Source of the DNA: Caldilineae bacterium
GTDB taxonomy: Bacteria > Chloroflexota > Anaerolineae > JAAEKA01
DNA length: 64,000 nucleotides
Direction: 5' to 3'
NCBI GenBank assembly: GCA_020634555.1
Contig: JACKBK010000006.1
Location: 65,042 to 129,041 of the forward strand
Notes under the pieces: model-generated
The model's input: the letters and a program-made list of their open reading frames with translations, nothing else
What the model was told of the DNA's origin: nothing
Databases searched by the model: none
Program-made: the position numbers and the translations under genes
Shown here: positions 1 through 8,047 of the stretch, one piece after another
How the letters are laid out: every line of letters begins with the position of its first letter
Position numbering within the stretch: the first letter of the stretch is position 1

Positions 1-30
1 GCCTGGGTTGGGGCTTTTCTGTTGAGTTAA
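1..30 (+). CDS. C-terminal tail of an upstream gene (partial)
   Basis: The first ten codons read as a hydrophobic tail, AWVGAFLLS, followed by TAA at 28-30. This could be the end of a membrane protein. A ResB-like gene follows after a short gap, so a cytochrome c biogenesis membrane protein such as a CcdA or ResC type would fit. That is inference from context only, since nine residues cannot identify a family. Confidence 0.3.
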   Translation, partial: AWVGAFLLS

Positions 31-66
31 TCCATCATCGCATGTAGCGCGAGCATAGAGGTACCT

Positions 67-1485
67 GTGACCCGCAGCGACTCGTCGCCGGCAGTTTCAT
101 CCCCGGCAGCGCTCCCGACACCCGACAACACTGCACACCCGATCGACCGGCTCTACCGCGCGCTGGCCAGCGATCGGGTGCTGGCGGTTGTCGCCGTGTT
201 GGTGGGAGCGGCGCTGCTAGCCAGTCTCCTCCTGCCACAACTGCCAGCCGATCGCAGCGAACCAGAGGCAGCCGCCCGTTGGTTGGCCGAGACAGCCGGC
301 CAGTTTGGCTCGTTGGGCGGTCTGATGGCCGGCGTCGGGGTTTTCAACCTGTGGAACAGTTTTTGGTTCCAGGCGTTGGCCGGGCTGCTGGCCTTTATTC
401 TGCTGCTGCGGCTTGGTCTGGCAATTGGCAACGCATTGCGGCGTCTGCGCAATCCCGATCCGCGCGCCGCGGCCAGTCAGGCGCAACGCTGGCCACTCCA
501 TGCCGCAGTGCATCTGGAACAGGACGCGGGCAGCGCCGGCCTGCAACAAGACTTGGTCAATGAAGGCTGGCGCGTAGTTTCCACGACACAGGGCGGCAAC
601 GATCTGGTGATTGCCGAGCGTAGCCGCGCCGGCGTGATCGCTCCGATCCTGGTTACCGGTGGATTGCTGGTAGTCCTGGTCGGTCTTTGGCTGGGGCAAC
701 TGGTGGGCTGGCAAGAAAGCGGATTGACCCTCGCGCCGGGCGAAACGGTCGTGCTGGCCAACCATCCGGACAGCGCCCTCAGCGCAGGCCCGGATGTGGA
801 CGGCGCGCTGAGCGAGATTAGCATCGACCGAGGCGCCAGTGTATCTGAGACAGTCACATTTTCTGCCGGCGGCGCCGCGCGACTTGATGGCATCGCACTC
901 AATCGGCGCTCCCAGGGCCCCGCGCTGGCAGTCAGCGCTGCCGGACCGGGCGGCGAGACGTTGCAACTCCAGCGAATGGAGGCGCAGCCGGAGTCTGCGC
1001 CTTCGTTGACGTTGGTGTTCGACCAGCCGCGTTCGGAGCAGGTGTTTCTGCTGCCTGATCGCCAGCTCGTCTTCAGCATCGTCAGTTTCCCTGCCCTGCC
1101 GGAGCGTGGTTTTTCCGGGCCGACGTTCCTTGTACAAGCTTTTCGCGCCGGGCAGCGCGAGCCGCTGTTGAACGCGTTTGTTGACGGCGATGCCAGCTTG
1201 AGCGTCGGCGAGGACATGTTGCATCTGAGCGCCGGCCAGTTCATCACCGTAGACGTCAGCTACGACCCAACCCGGCCGCTGATCTGGTTAGGGATGGCTC
1301 TGGCGATTTTGGGCGTTGCACTGGCACTCTGGCGGCCGGCCGGCCAGCTACTCTTGTCGGTACCGCGCGAAAGCGGCCATATTGCCGTGCAGGCAAGCCT
1401 CAACCCGGCATGGTCCTGGCGTGAGGCGAACCGCTGGCTGGCAGCCTGGACGGCAACCTACGGCCAGGAGGACCAACCGTCATGA
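67..1485 (+). CDS. ResB-like cytochrome c biogenesis membrane protein
   Basis: The protein has 472 residues and starts with GTG. Hydrophobic segments lie near residues 36-58, 92-116, 192-214 and 405-425. A large polar domain of about 190 residues sits between the third and fourth segments. Three N-terminal helices, an extracytoplasmic domain and one C-terminal helix is the layout of ResB/Ccs1 proteins, which handle apocytochrome during heme attachment in system II. The sequence is diverged and I see no heme-ligand histidine that would settle the function. The stop overlaps the ATG of uridine kinase by four bases (ATGA), so the two are probably co-translated although functionally unrelated. 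The family call rests on topology and general resemblance. Confidence 0.6.
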   Translation: MTRSDSSPAVSSPAALPTPDNTAHPIDRLYRALASDRVLAVVAVLVGAALLASLLLPQLPADRSEPEAAARWLAETAGQFGSLGGLMAGVGVFNLWNSFWFQALAGLLAFILLLRLGLAIGNALRRLRNPDPRAAASQAQRWPLHAAVHLEQDAGSAGLQQDLVNEGWRVVSTTQGGNDLVIAERSRAGVIAPILVTGGLLVVLVGLWLGQLVGWQESGLTLAPGETVVLANHPDSALSAGPDVDGALSEISIDRGASVSETVTFSAGGAARLDGIALNRRSQGPALAVSAAGPGGETLQLQRMEAQPESAPSLTLVFDQPRSEQVFLLPDRQLVFSIVSFPALPERGFSGPTFLVQAFRAGQREPLLNAFVDGDASLSVGEDMLHLSAGQFITVDVSYDPTRPLIWLGMALAILGVALALWRPAGQLLLSVPRESGHIAVQASLNPAWSWREANRWLAAWTATYGQEDQPS

Positions 1486-2114
1486 GCGCAGACACCCGGC
1501 CCATCGTGATCGGTGTGGCGGGCGGCACCGGTTCCGGCAAGACCACGGTCGCGCACGCCATCCTGGAGAAGGTCGGTTGGAACCGCATCGCCTTCATTCA
1601 ACACGACTCCTACTACTACGACGCCTCGAACCTGCCGCTGGCGGAACGGGCCCGCCTCAACTTCGACCACCCCGACTCGCTGGAGACGCCGCTGTTGGTG
1701 GAGCATCTGCAAACGCTGCGAGCCGGCCGGCCGGTCAACATTCCCGTCTACGATTTCCGCGCCTTCACCCGCACCAGCGAGACTCGCCTGGTGCAGCCGG
1801 AGCCGGTGATTCTGGTCGAGGGCATCCTGATCTTCGCCGAGCGGGTCCTGCGCGAGCTCTTCGACGTCAAGATCTTCGTCGACGCCGATTCTGACATCCG
1901 TTTCATCCGCCGGCTGGAGCGGGACATCAAGGATCGCAGCCGGTCGCTGGAGTCGGTGGTCGAGCAGTACCTGACAACGGTGCGTCCTATGCACCTTGAG
2001 TTCGTCGAGCCCAGCAAACGCTACGCCGACGTGATCATCCCGGAAGGCGGCCACAACAAGGTCGCGTTGGACATGGTTGTGGCGCGCGTGCAGACGCTAT
2101 TGGGTGCAACCTAA
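1482..2114 (+). CDS. udk: Uridine kinase
   Basis: This 210-residue protein begins with the P-loop IGVAGGTGSGKTTVAHAI (residues 9-26). The typical uridine kinase features follow: HDSYYYD, NFDHPDSLETPLL, PVYDF and a VEGILIFAE segment. It is expected to phosphorylate uridine and cytidine with ATP or GTP for pyrimidine salvage in the cytoplasm. Length matches the family (about 205-215). The ATG overlaps the upstream stop by four bases. Two 34-bp hairpin repeats follow the stop, the first starting at the very next base. Confidence 0.93.
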   Translation: MSADTRPIVIGVAGGTGSGKTTVAHAILEKVGWNRIAFIQHDSYYYDASNLPLAERARLNFDHPDSLETPLLVEHLQTLRAGRPVNIPVYDFRAFTRTSETRLVQPEPVILVEGILIFAERVLRELFDVKIFVDADSDIRFIRRLERDIKDRSRSLESVVEQYLTTVRPMHLEFVEPSKRYADVIIPEGGHNKVALDMVVARVQTLLGAT

Positions 2115-2148
2115 AGAAGTTCGACTTTTTCGGCAAAGTCGAACTTCT
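2115..2148. repeat. 34-bp hairpin repeat (family A), copy 1
   Basis: Perfect inverted repeat with 14-bp arms (AGAAGTTCGACTTT on the left) around the 6-base centre TTCGGC. It starts directly after the uridine kinase stop codon. There is no T-run after it, so it is not a classical intrinsic terminator. Confidence 0.9.
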
Positions 2149-2173
2149 CAGATGGATGACGCCCTATGTTTTC

Positions 2174-2207
2174 AGAAGTTCAACTTTGCCGAAAAAGTTG
2201 AACTTCT
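2174..2207. repeat. 34-bp hairpin repeat (family A), copy 2
   Basis: Inverted relative to copy 1, with arms AGAAGTTCAACTTT and a GCCGAA centre. The C-to-A change in one arm is matched by a compensating G-to-T change in the other (GTTGAAC). That suggests the paired structure is maintained. It lies between uridine kinase and the acyltransferase gene at 2240. Confidence 0.9.
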
Positions 2208-2239
2208 TGCGGCGCCGGCATGTTGAACTGCGCTGAGAC

Positions 2240-3040
2240 GTGACGGAGATTGCTTTGCTCAACAGCTACGATACCACCTTCATCGACCACTCTGCCGTGC
2301 TTGGCGACGGGTGTACGTTAGGCTTCGGTGCGGTGATCGAGGCGAATGCACAGATCGGACCGGGGTGCTCGATCGGCCACCACGCAGTGATCCATGCCGG
2401 CACACAGTTGGGCGCCGGCTGCCGCGTCGAGGCCCACGCGGTGCTGGGCAGGCAGCCGCGGCCAGCCGCCACCAGCACCGTGCGACCGCCGGCCCACCTG
2501 CCGCCGTTGGTCATCGGCGAAGGGACCAGCATCGGTGCGGGTGCAGTAGCTTATGCCGGGACGACCATCGGCAGCCAGTGTCTGCTGGGCGACCACGCCT
2601 TTGTGCGCGAGAGCTGCACGATCGGCGACCTCGTGGTGGTTGGAACGCACGTGACCGTCGAAAACGAGGTCAGCATTGGCAGCCATAGCAAGCTGCAAAC
2701 AGGCACCTACATCGCCGCCTGGACAACGATTGAGGAACACTGTTTTATCGCGCCGTGCGTCGTGACCAGCAACGACAACTTCATGGGCCGCACTGAGGCG
2801 CGCTTCGCCCAGCGCGGTGGTCCGACCATTCGCCGCGGCGCGCGTGTTGGCGCTAACGTCACACTTTTACCCAACGTCGAGGTCGGCGCAGAGGCTTTCG
2901 TCGCGGCCGGAGCGGTAGTCACGCGCGATGTTCCACCAGGCAAGCTGGTCATGGGCAGTCCGGCCCGTATCGTGCGCGATGTGCCACCGAGTGAGTTGCT
3001 GGAAGAGACAGAAATAACGGACTTGCTGAATGCGCCATAA
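2240..3040 (+). CDS. Hexapeptide-repeat N-acyltransferase (WbpD/WlbB-like candidate)
   Basis: The 266-residue protein starts with GTG. It is built of hexapeptide repeats across nearly its whole length (for example IGPGCSIGHHAVI, IGAGAVAYAGTTIG, IGDLVVVGTHVTV), forming a left-handed beta-helix. The C-terminal part, VGANVTLLPNVEVG and AAGAVVTRDVPPG, is typical of sugar-nucleotide N-acetyltransferases. The adjacent DegT aminotransferase at 3685 suggests it acetylates the amino group that enzyme installs, as WbpD/WlbB does on UDP-3-amino-GlcNAcA. The protein is longer than the usual roughly 190-residue WbpD, with extra helix turns at the N-terminus. Donor and acceptor are inferred. The family is clear. 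Confidence 0.75.
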   Translation: MTEIALLNSYDTTFIDHSAVLGDGCTLGFGAVIEANAQIGPGCSIGHHAVIHAGTQLGAGCRVEAHAVLGRQPRPAATSTVRPPAHLPPLVIGEGTSIGAGAVAYAGTTIGSQCLLGDHAFVRESCTIGDLVVVGTHVTVENEVSIGSHSKLQTGTYIAAWTTIEEHCFIAPCVVTSNDNFMGRTEARFAQRGGPTIRRGARVGANVTLLPNVEVGAEAFVAAGAVVTRDVPPGKLVMGSPARIVRDVPPSELLEETEITDLLNAP

Positions 3041-3479
3041 CGTGCAGGTTGATCAAAGCATCAAGATTGAACAGCCAGGCAACACGGTGTTAGCCTTCTC
3101 AAACGGAATCAGTTTCGCTGTCGTGGTCTCACCGGATATTAAGCACGAGGCGATTCGGATATTGCGTGCTCGTGGAAAGAGCCGGGATGTCGCGCGTGTA
3201 TTGGTGTTTGCTGCCGGTGTCTATCTCTTACTTGCTGACTTTCTGGATAGCCTGGATCTGGTTGTTGTCGATACCGAATATGTCGGATATGACGCTTTGA
3301 TCAAGGCGTTTCTGCTGCGCCACATTTGGCAGGAACACCCAATGTTTGATGGCCAGTGCATTATGTTTGCACAAGTAGGCAAAAAGTCACCGGCCCACGC
3401 GAAAGCCAATGCGGTGCGTCGACGTCAGGACAAGGACTATCGTAAGTTGCAGTTACAAGAGGTAATAAGACTGTTGTGA
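3030..3479 (+). CDS. Small hypothetical protein
   Basis: The 149-residue ORF overlaps the preceding gene by 11 bases. The middle is hydrophobic (ARVLVFAAGVYLLLADFLDSLDLVVVD). A basic C-terminus follows with the pattern GKKSPAHAKANAVRRRQDKDY. The segment VDTEYVGYDALIKAFLLRHI recalls nuclease-like or DUF3800-type hypothetical proteins that I remember only vaguely, so I give no function. No strong ribosome binding site is visible. Its codon use is less GC-rich than its neighbours (many TTT, ATT and AAG codons), consistent with a more recent arrival. It has no obvious role in glycan synthesis. Confidence 0.6.
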   Translation: MRHNVQVDQSIKIEQPGNTVLAFSNGISFAVVVSPDIKHEAIRILRARGKSRDVARVLVFAAGVYLLLADFLDSLDLVVVDTEYVGYDALIKAFLLRHIWQEHPMFDGQCIMFAQVGKKSPAHAKANAVRRRQDKDYRKLQLQEVIRLL

Positions 3480-3488
3480 GGAATCAGA

Positions 3489-3628
3489 AGATCGGGCGGG
3501 TCCCTTTCTGCCCAAATGGGCCGCCGGCCTTGTTGGCCAGGTGGGAACTGTTGTCAGGGTGTCACCCAAGAGTTAAGCCTCTCCTGCAGGGCGATGTTTC
3601 ACGCCGGGGCGACCTGACCGCCCGATCT
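3489..3628 (+). ncRNA. Candidate structured RNA or leader upstream of the aminotransferase
   Basis: This 205-bp gene-free stretch (3480-3684) holds an 11-bp closing stem, AGATCGGGCGG at 3489-3499 with CCGCCCGATCT at 3618-3628. Several local hairpins lie inside: GCCC/GGGC near 3510-3521, GGCC/GGCC near 3527-3538, GGGT/ACCC near 3558-3568, AGAG/CTCT near 3570-3582 and GGCG/CGCC near 3590-3605. The multibranch layout suggests a folded RNA or cis-regulatory leader of the gene at 3685. I recognise no known riboswitch class. The strand is assumed from the downstream gene. Confidence 0.35.
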
Positions 3629-3684
3629 CTCTGCCCAAAGTATATCACAGTCTGTCAAGGTTTACCAAGAGGAGTTCACCGTTT

Positions 3685-4788
3685 ATGATCCCCATCCTGG
3701 ATCTAAAAACTCAGTACGACTCGCTGCGCGTTGAGATCGCGGAGGCCATCAATCGGGTGTTGGAGAGCAGCCAGTTTGTGTTGGGGCCGGATGTGGCCGC
3801 GCTGGAGCGGGAGGTGGCTGCGTTCTGCGACTGCGACTATGGTGTCGGTGTGGCGTCAGGCACCGATGCCCTGCGACTCTCGCTGGCTGCACTGAACATC
3901 GGCCCCGGCGACGAGGTGATCACCACGCCGTTCACCTTCGTCGCGACTGCCAATACCATCAGCCACAGCGGCGCGACGCCGGTCTTCGTTGACATCGAGC
4001 CCGACACGTTCAACATCGACCCGGCCGCGGTCGCCGCCGCCGTCACGCCGCGCACCAGGGCCATCGTGCCGGTGCATCTCTACGGCCAGCCGGCCGACAT
4101 GGACGCGATCATGGATATCGCACGCCGTCACGACCTGTACGTCATCGAGGACGCCGCCCAGGCCATTGGCGCAAGCTACAAAGGGCGGCGAGCGGGCAGT
4201 ATCGGCACAGTGGGCTGCCTGAGCTTTTACCCGACCAAGAACCTGGGGGCGTACGGCGACGCCGGCATGGTCGTCACGGACGACGCGGCGCTGGCCGAAC
4301 GGCTGGACCTGCTGCGGCGACAGGGCGGCAAGGATCGCTACTTTCACCAGGAACTGGGCTTCAACTCGCGGTTGGACAGCTTGCAGGCCGCGGTGCTGCG
4401 GGTCAAGCTGCGCTACCTGGACGGCTGGCAGGAGGCGCGCCAGGAGGTGGCAGCCCGCTACGACGCGATGTTGGCCGCGTCCGGCGTACCGGTGACGACG
4501 CCGGTCGTACGGCCAGATATGCGCCACGTCTACCACCAGTACACGCTGCGCGCCCCGCGGCGGGACGAGCTGCTGGCGCACCTGAACAGCCGCGGCATCG
4601 GCGCCGTCGTTTACTACCCGCTGCCGCTGCATCTGCAAGGGCTGTATGCCGATCTGGGATTGGGCGAAGGTTCGCTGCCTGTGGCCGAGCAGGCCGGACG
4701 CGAGGTGCTATCGCTGCCCATGTACCCTGAGCTGACCGAGACGCAGCAGGAGCAGGTGGTGGCGGCCATTGCTGAGTTCTACCGCTGA
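3685..4788 (+). CDS. DegT/DnrJ/EryC1/StrS aminotransferase (WbpE/WlbC-like)
   Basis: The 367-residue PLP enzyme is preceded by an AAGAGGAG ribosome binding site. Typical blocks are ILDLKTQY at the N-terminus, SGTDALRLSL, GDEVITTPFTFVATAN, HLYGQPADMD, EDAAQAIGASYKG and SFYPTKNLGAYGDAG, where the lysine should bind PLP. The order and wording of these motifs closely match UDP-3-keto-GlcNAcA aminotransferases (WbpE/WlbC). The acyltransferase just upstream, the dehydrogenase at 20842 and the 6-dehydrogenase at 26577 would supply the rest of a UDP-GlcNAc(3NAc)A route. The exact sugar nucleotide is inferred. The aminotransferase family is certain. Confidence 0.85.
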   Translation: MIPILDLKTQYDSLRVEIAEAINRVLESSQFVLGPDVAALEREVAAFCDCDYGVGVASGTDALRLSLAALNIGPGDEVITTPFTFVATANTISHSGATPVFVDIEPDTFNIDPAAVAAAVTPRTRAIVPVHLYGQPADMDAIMDIARRHDLYVIEDAAQAIGASYKGRRAGSIGTVGCLSFYPTKNLGAYGDAGMVVTDDAALAERLDLLRRQGGKDRYFHQELGFNSRLDSLQAAVLRVKLRYLDGWQEARQEVAARYDAMLAASGVPVTTPVVRPDMRHVYHQYTLRAPRRDELLAHLNSRGIGAVVYYPLPLHLQGLYADLGLGEGSLPVAEQAGREVLSLPMYPELTETQQEQVVAAIAEFYR

Positions 4789-4813
4789 ATCTGCCGGATG
4801 AACGCTGCAACGG

Positions 4814-4819
4814 TATAAT
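4814..4819 (+). promoter_or_regulatory. Putative -10 box before the glycosyltransferase at 4841
   Basis: A perfect TATAAT lies 21 bases before the ATG at 4841. No good -35 hexamer sits at 16-18 bases upstream, so the promoter call is weak. The gene also lacks a clear Shine-Dalgarno sequence. Confidence 0.35.
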
Positions 4820-4840
4820 GCAGCCCGGACAGACCTTCCC

Positions 4841-6019
4841 ATGCAAACCCAGACGCGAGTGCAGACAAGCAGCGCAGTCAGAAGTTCGACTATTCCGAAA
4901 AAGTCGGACTTCTCAGAGTCGTCCTTCGCTGGCCTGACGGTTTGTGTGGTCGGTCCGCACTATCCGCGGCCGGGCGGCGTCTCCACGCAGGTAGAGATGC
5001 TGGAAAGCTGTCTGCGCGGCGAGGGCGCGACGGTCCGCCCGGTGGACACCAACGTGCAATCGTTGCGACACCTGGGAAGGCCGGGGCGATGGCTGCTGCC
5101 CGCCGCGCAGGTGATGATTGTGCCGGTTCGACTCTGGCGGGCAGCCGCTGGCGCGGATATAATCCACGCGCACCTGGCGTCGTATTGGGGCTTCTACCTG
5201 CCGATGCTGGCCGTGGCGCTGATCGGCAAGCTGCGCGGCGTGCCGTCCGTGGCGACCTACCACGGCGGCAAGGCTGCGGAATTTGTAACCGACCACAAAA
5301 CCAGTGTCCGCGCGCTGCTAAACCGGCTGGATGCCTTGATCGTCCTGTCGTCCTTTACCGGCCGGGTGTTTGAAGGTCTCGGCTTGAAGCCGGTCGTTGT
5401 CCCAAATGTGATCGACCTGCAACAGTTCCAACCAGAACCGCCGGGACCGGGGTCCTCGCGGCTGTCCGAGCCAGATCGTCCGGCGTTGCTCTGGGTCAAG
5501 AGCTTCGACGACTCCGGCAACCCTGCACTGATGGTCGAAGCGTTTGCGAGACTGCGCCGCGACCTTCCCAGAGCAACGCTGACCATGATCGGTGACGGCC
5601 CGCGCCTGCCAGACGCACGGGCACAGGCGGAGGCGCTCGCTACGCCGGTCTATTTTGCCGGCCGTGTCCCTTACGACGCGATGGCGCAGGCGTACGAGAA
5701 AGCCGACATCCTTGTGATTTCCAGCGCCGTAGACAACCAGCCCAACGTGCTGATCGAGGCCTCGGCCAGCGGGCTGCCGGTGGTTGCAACCGCGGTTGGC
5801 GGCATTCCCGACATGGTCGAGGACGGCGTGAACGCTCTGCTGGTCGCACCAGACGACGCGGACGCGCTGGCAGCAGCCGTGTTGCAGGTCGCGCGCGACC
5901 CTAATCTGGCCGGTCGTCTTGGCCACGCCGCCGTTGAAAACGCCCAGAGGTACACGTGGATGCAGGTGCGCGGCCAACTGGCAGCAGTGTACCGACAGGT
6001 GATTCGAGGCGATCAATGA
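4841..6019 (+). CDS. GT4 family glycosyltransferase with a repeat in its 5' coding region
   Basis: The 392-residue GT-B enzyme has the N-terminal glycine-rich acceptor loop GPHYPRPGGVSTQVEML (residues 38-54). The C-terminal donor-binding block is IEASASGLPVVATAVGGIPD, with the usual E-x7-E spacing. It should transfer a sugar from a nucleotide donor onto the lipid-linked oligosaccharide at the inner membrane face. A 34-bp hairpin repeat at 4880-4913 is translated into residues about 14-25, before the conserved domain. No in-frame ATG follows the repeat before the fold begins, so the ATG at 4841 seems to be the real start. The stop overlaps the next gene's ATG by four bases. Confidence 0.85.
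   Translation: MQTQTRVQTSSAVRSSTIPKKSDFSESSFAGLTVCVVGPHYPRPGGVSTQVEMLESCLRGEGATVRPVDTNVQSLRHLGRPGRWLLPAAQVMIVPVRLWRAAAGADIIHAHLASYWGFYLPMLAVALIGKLRGVPSVATYHGGKAAEFVTDHKTSVRALLNRLDALIVLSSFTGRVFEGLGLKPVVVPNVIDLQQFQPEPPGPGSSRLSEPDRPALLWVKSFDDSGNPALMVEAFARLRRDLPRATLTMIGDGPRLPDARAQAEALATPVYFAGRVPYDAMAQAYEKADILVISSAVDNQPNVLIEASASGLPVVATAVGGIPDMVEDGVNALLVAPDDADALAAAVLQVARDPNLAGRLGHAAVENAQRYTWMQVRGQLAAVYRQVIRGDQ
4880..4913. repeat. Family A hairpin repeat inside coding sequence
   Basis: Arms AGAAGTTCGACT and AGTCGGACTTCT pair with one mismatch, and the centre is changed compared with other copies. It lies within the first 25 codons of the glycosyltransferase gene. Confidence 0.8.
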
Positions 6020-6963
6020 CCGAGCGCCCCCGCACGGCGTTGATCACCGGAGCAGCCGGCTTTTGCGGCAGCTATCTGGGCGAGTTGCTGTTGGGACAGG
6101 GCGTCCGCGTTGTTGGCGTCGACCGGGTGGCGTCAAGCGGCGCGCCGTATCGATTCGAGTCACTGGACCTGCGCGACGAGGCGGCTGTGCGTCGAATCGT
6201 TGCCGAGACACGGCCGGACTGGCTCGTACACCTGGCTGCGCTCACCGACCCGGCCGCGCCCGCCGGCGACCTGTATCAAGTAAACGTATTGGCAACGATC
6301 CGTCTGCTGGAGGTTGTCCAGACCGCTGTCCCTGACTGCACGGTGCTTATCGCCGGCTCCAGCGCTCAGTACGGGCTGACCAGGCCGGATGAGAACCCGA
6401 TCACTGAGGCGCAGCTTTTTCGACCGGTTACGCAGTATGCTGTCAGCAAGGCGACGCAGGATATGGTCGGCGGCATGGCCAGCGCGGCCGGCCTGCCGGT
6501 CATCCGCACCCGCACCTTCAACATCGTAGGGCCGCGGCAAAGTCCGGCCTTTGTCACGGCGGCTTTTGCCCGCCAGATCGCCGAAATCGAGCACGGACTG
6601 CGCGAGCCGGTCATCGAGGTCGGCAACCTGGCAGCGCAGCGCGACTTCGTGGACGTGCGCGATGTGGCGCGGGCCTATTGGTTGGCGCTGGAACGGGGCC
6701 GGGCGGGCGCAATTTACAACGTCTGTTCCGGCCAGGGACGCCGCATTCAGGAGTTGCTGGACGGGCTGCTGGCCTTGTCCACCGTCCGCGACATCGAGGT
6801 ACGCCGCGATCCGCAACGTTTGCAGCCGGCCGATGTGCCCGCACAGGTTGGCAGCTACGACCGCTTGCGCGCCGACACCGGCTGGCAACCGCAGATCCCC
6901 TGGGAACAGTCATTGCGCGATCTGCTGGACTACTGGCGGGCGTCCATGAACACTGAACAGTGA
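6016..6963 (+). CDS. NAD(P)-dependent epimerase/reductase (GDP-4-keto-6-deoxymannose reductase-like)
   Basis: The 315-residue extended short-chain dehydrogenase has the N-terminal ITGAAGFCGSYLGELL cofactor loop (GxxGxxG). HLAAL, the catalytic YAVSK (Y-x3-K) and FNIVGPRQSP follow. The N-terminus and the GSSAQYG segment resemble Rmd-type reductases, which make GDP-D-rhamnose from the 4-keto intermediate. I see no GDP-mannose 4,6-dehydratase in the window, so the substrate would come from elsewhere or the enzyme acts on another sugar. The ATG start overlaps the glycosyltransferase stop (ATGA); an upstream in-frame start would overlap further and is not needed. Confidence 0.72.
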   Translation: MTERPRTALITGAAGFCGSYLGELLLGQGVRVVGVDRVASSGAPYRFESLDLRDEAAVRRIVAETRPDWLVHLAALTDPAAPAGDLYQVNVLATIRLLEVVQTAVPDCTVLIAGSSAQYGLTRPDENPITEAQLFRPVTQYAVSKATQDMVGGMASAAGLPVIRTRTFNIVGPRQSPAFVTAAFARQIAEIEHGLREPVIEVGNLAAQRDFVDVRDVARAYWLALERGRAGAIYNVCSGQGRRIQELLDGLLALSTVRDIEVRRDPQRLQPADVPAQVGSYDRLRADTGWQPQIPWEQSLRDLLDYWRASMNTEQ

Positions 6964-7027
6964 ACGGCGCGGTGGCCAGAGCAAGGTCGAGCGCCGGCGG
7001 CCGCATGCAAAACACAGAATACCTACC

Positions 7028-8047
7028 ATGAGCATGACTGATAAAAACGACAACGAACTGAACTGGTCGAGCCGGCAAGTGTTGGTCACCGGGGCTGGCG
7101 GGTTCATCGGCAGCCACCTGGTGGAGCGGCTGGCCGGCGAGGGTGCATCGGTGCGGGCTTTTGTGCGGTACACCTCTCGTGCGGATCTGGGCTTGCTTAG
7201 CCTGCTGCCAGCCGAGATGCTGGCGCGGGTGGAGATTGTGGCCGGCGATCTGCGTGATGTCGAGGCGGTACGCGGCGCGGTCAAGGGCGTCGATACGATC
7301 TTTCACCTTGGCGCTCTGATCGCTATTCCGTACTCCTACGTCCACCCGCGCGAGGTGGTTGACACCAACGTGCTGGGAACGCTGAACGTGCTGATGGCGG
7401 CGCGCGACCATGGCGTGCGGCGGATGGTGCACACCTCCACCAGCGAGGTCTACGGCACCGCTCAATATGTGCCCATCGACGAGAAGCATCCGCTGCAGGG
7501 CCAGTCGCCCTATTCAGCCAGCAAGATCGGAGCCGACAAGATCGTGGAGAGCTTCGTGCGCTCCTTCGAAACGCCGGTGGCCACGCTGCGGCCCTTCAAC
7601 ACCTACGGCCCGCGCCAGTCTGCCCGGGCCGTGATCCCGACCATCATCACCCAGGCGCTGGTCAGAGACGAGATCCGCCTCGGCTCGCTGACGCCACAGC
7701 GCGATTTCACCTTCGTGGCCGACACGGTGGATGGCTTCATGCGCATGGCCAGCGTCGATGCCGCGGTCGGCCAGGAAGTGAACATCGGCGCCGACTCGAC
7801 CATCTCCATCGGCGACCTGGCGCAGCGCATCCTGCGATTGGTGGGCAGGGATCTGCCCATCGTTGCCGACGACCAGCGCAAGCGGCCTGCGGGTAGCGAG
7901 GTGATGCGGTTGTGGGCTGACAACCGCAAGGCGGCCGCGTTGATCGGCTGGCGGCCGCGCGTTTCGCTGGATGAAGGGCTGGCGCTAACCATTGACTGGG
8001 TGCGCCAGAACCTGGCGCGGTTTCGGCCGGGAGTCTACGAAGTATGA
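7028..8047 (+). CDS. legB: NAD-dependent 4,6-dehydratase, LegB-like
   Basis: The 339-residue extended SDR carries VTGAGGFIGSHLVERL (residues 20-35), HLGALIAIPYSY, TSEVYG, the catalytic YSASK and NTYGPRQS. The RAFVRYTSRADLGLL segment after the first Rossmann strand is characteristic of the LegB/Cj1319 group, which dehydrates GDP- or UDP-GlcNAc in legionaminic acid synthesis. Its stop overlaps the start of a nucleotidyltransferase by four bases, so the two likely act in sequence, with the nucleotidyltransferase making the activated sugar. The other legionaminate genes are not in this window, so the product may be a different 6-deoxy amino sugar. Start could be the second Met at 7034. Confidence 0.75.
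   Translation: MSMTDKNDNELNWSSRQVLVTGAGGFIGSHLVERLAGEGASVRAFVRYTSRADLGLLSLLPAEMLARVEIVAGDLRDVEAVRGAVKGVDTIFHLGALIAIPYSYVHPREVVDTNVLGTLNVLMAARDHGVRRMVHTSTSEVYGTAQYVPIDEKHPLQGQSPYSASKIGADKIVESFVRSFETPVATLRPFNTYGPRQSARAVIPTIITQALVRDEIRLGSLTPQRDFTFVADTVDGFMRMASVDAAVGQEVNIGADSTISIGDLAQRILRLVGRDLPIVADDQRKRPAGSEVMRLWADNRKAAALIGWRPRVSLDEGLALTIDWVRQNLARFRPGVYEV

Noticed and set aside
2115..2207. Family A hairpins as ordinary intrinsic terminators
   Set aside because: The stems are rich in A/T at the loop side and no T-run follows. Copies also occur inside genes and before start codons.
3476..3688. 70-codon reading frame covering the structured intergenic region
   Set aside because: It overlaps the stop of the previous gene and the start of the next, has no conserved features, and the base-paired segments explain the sequence better.
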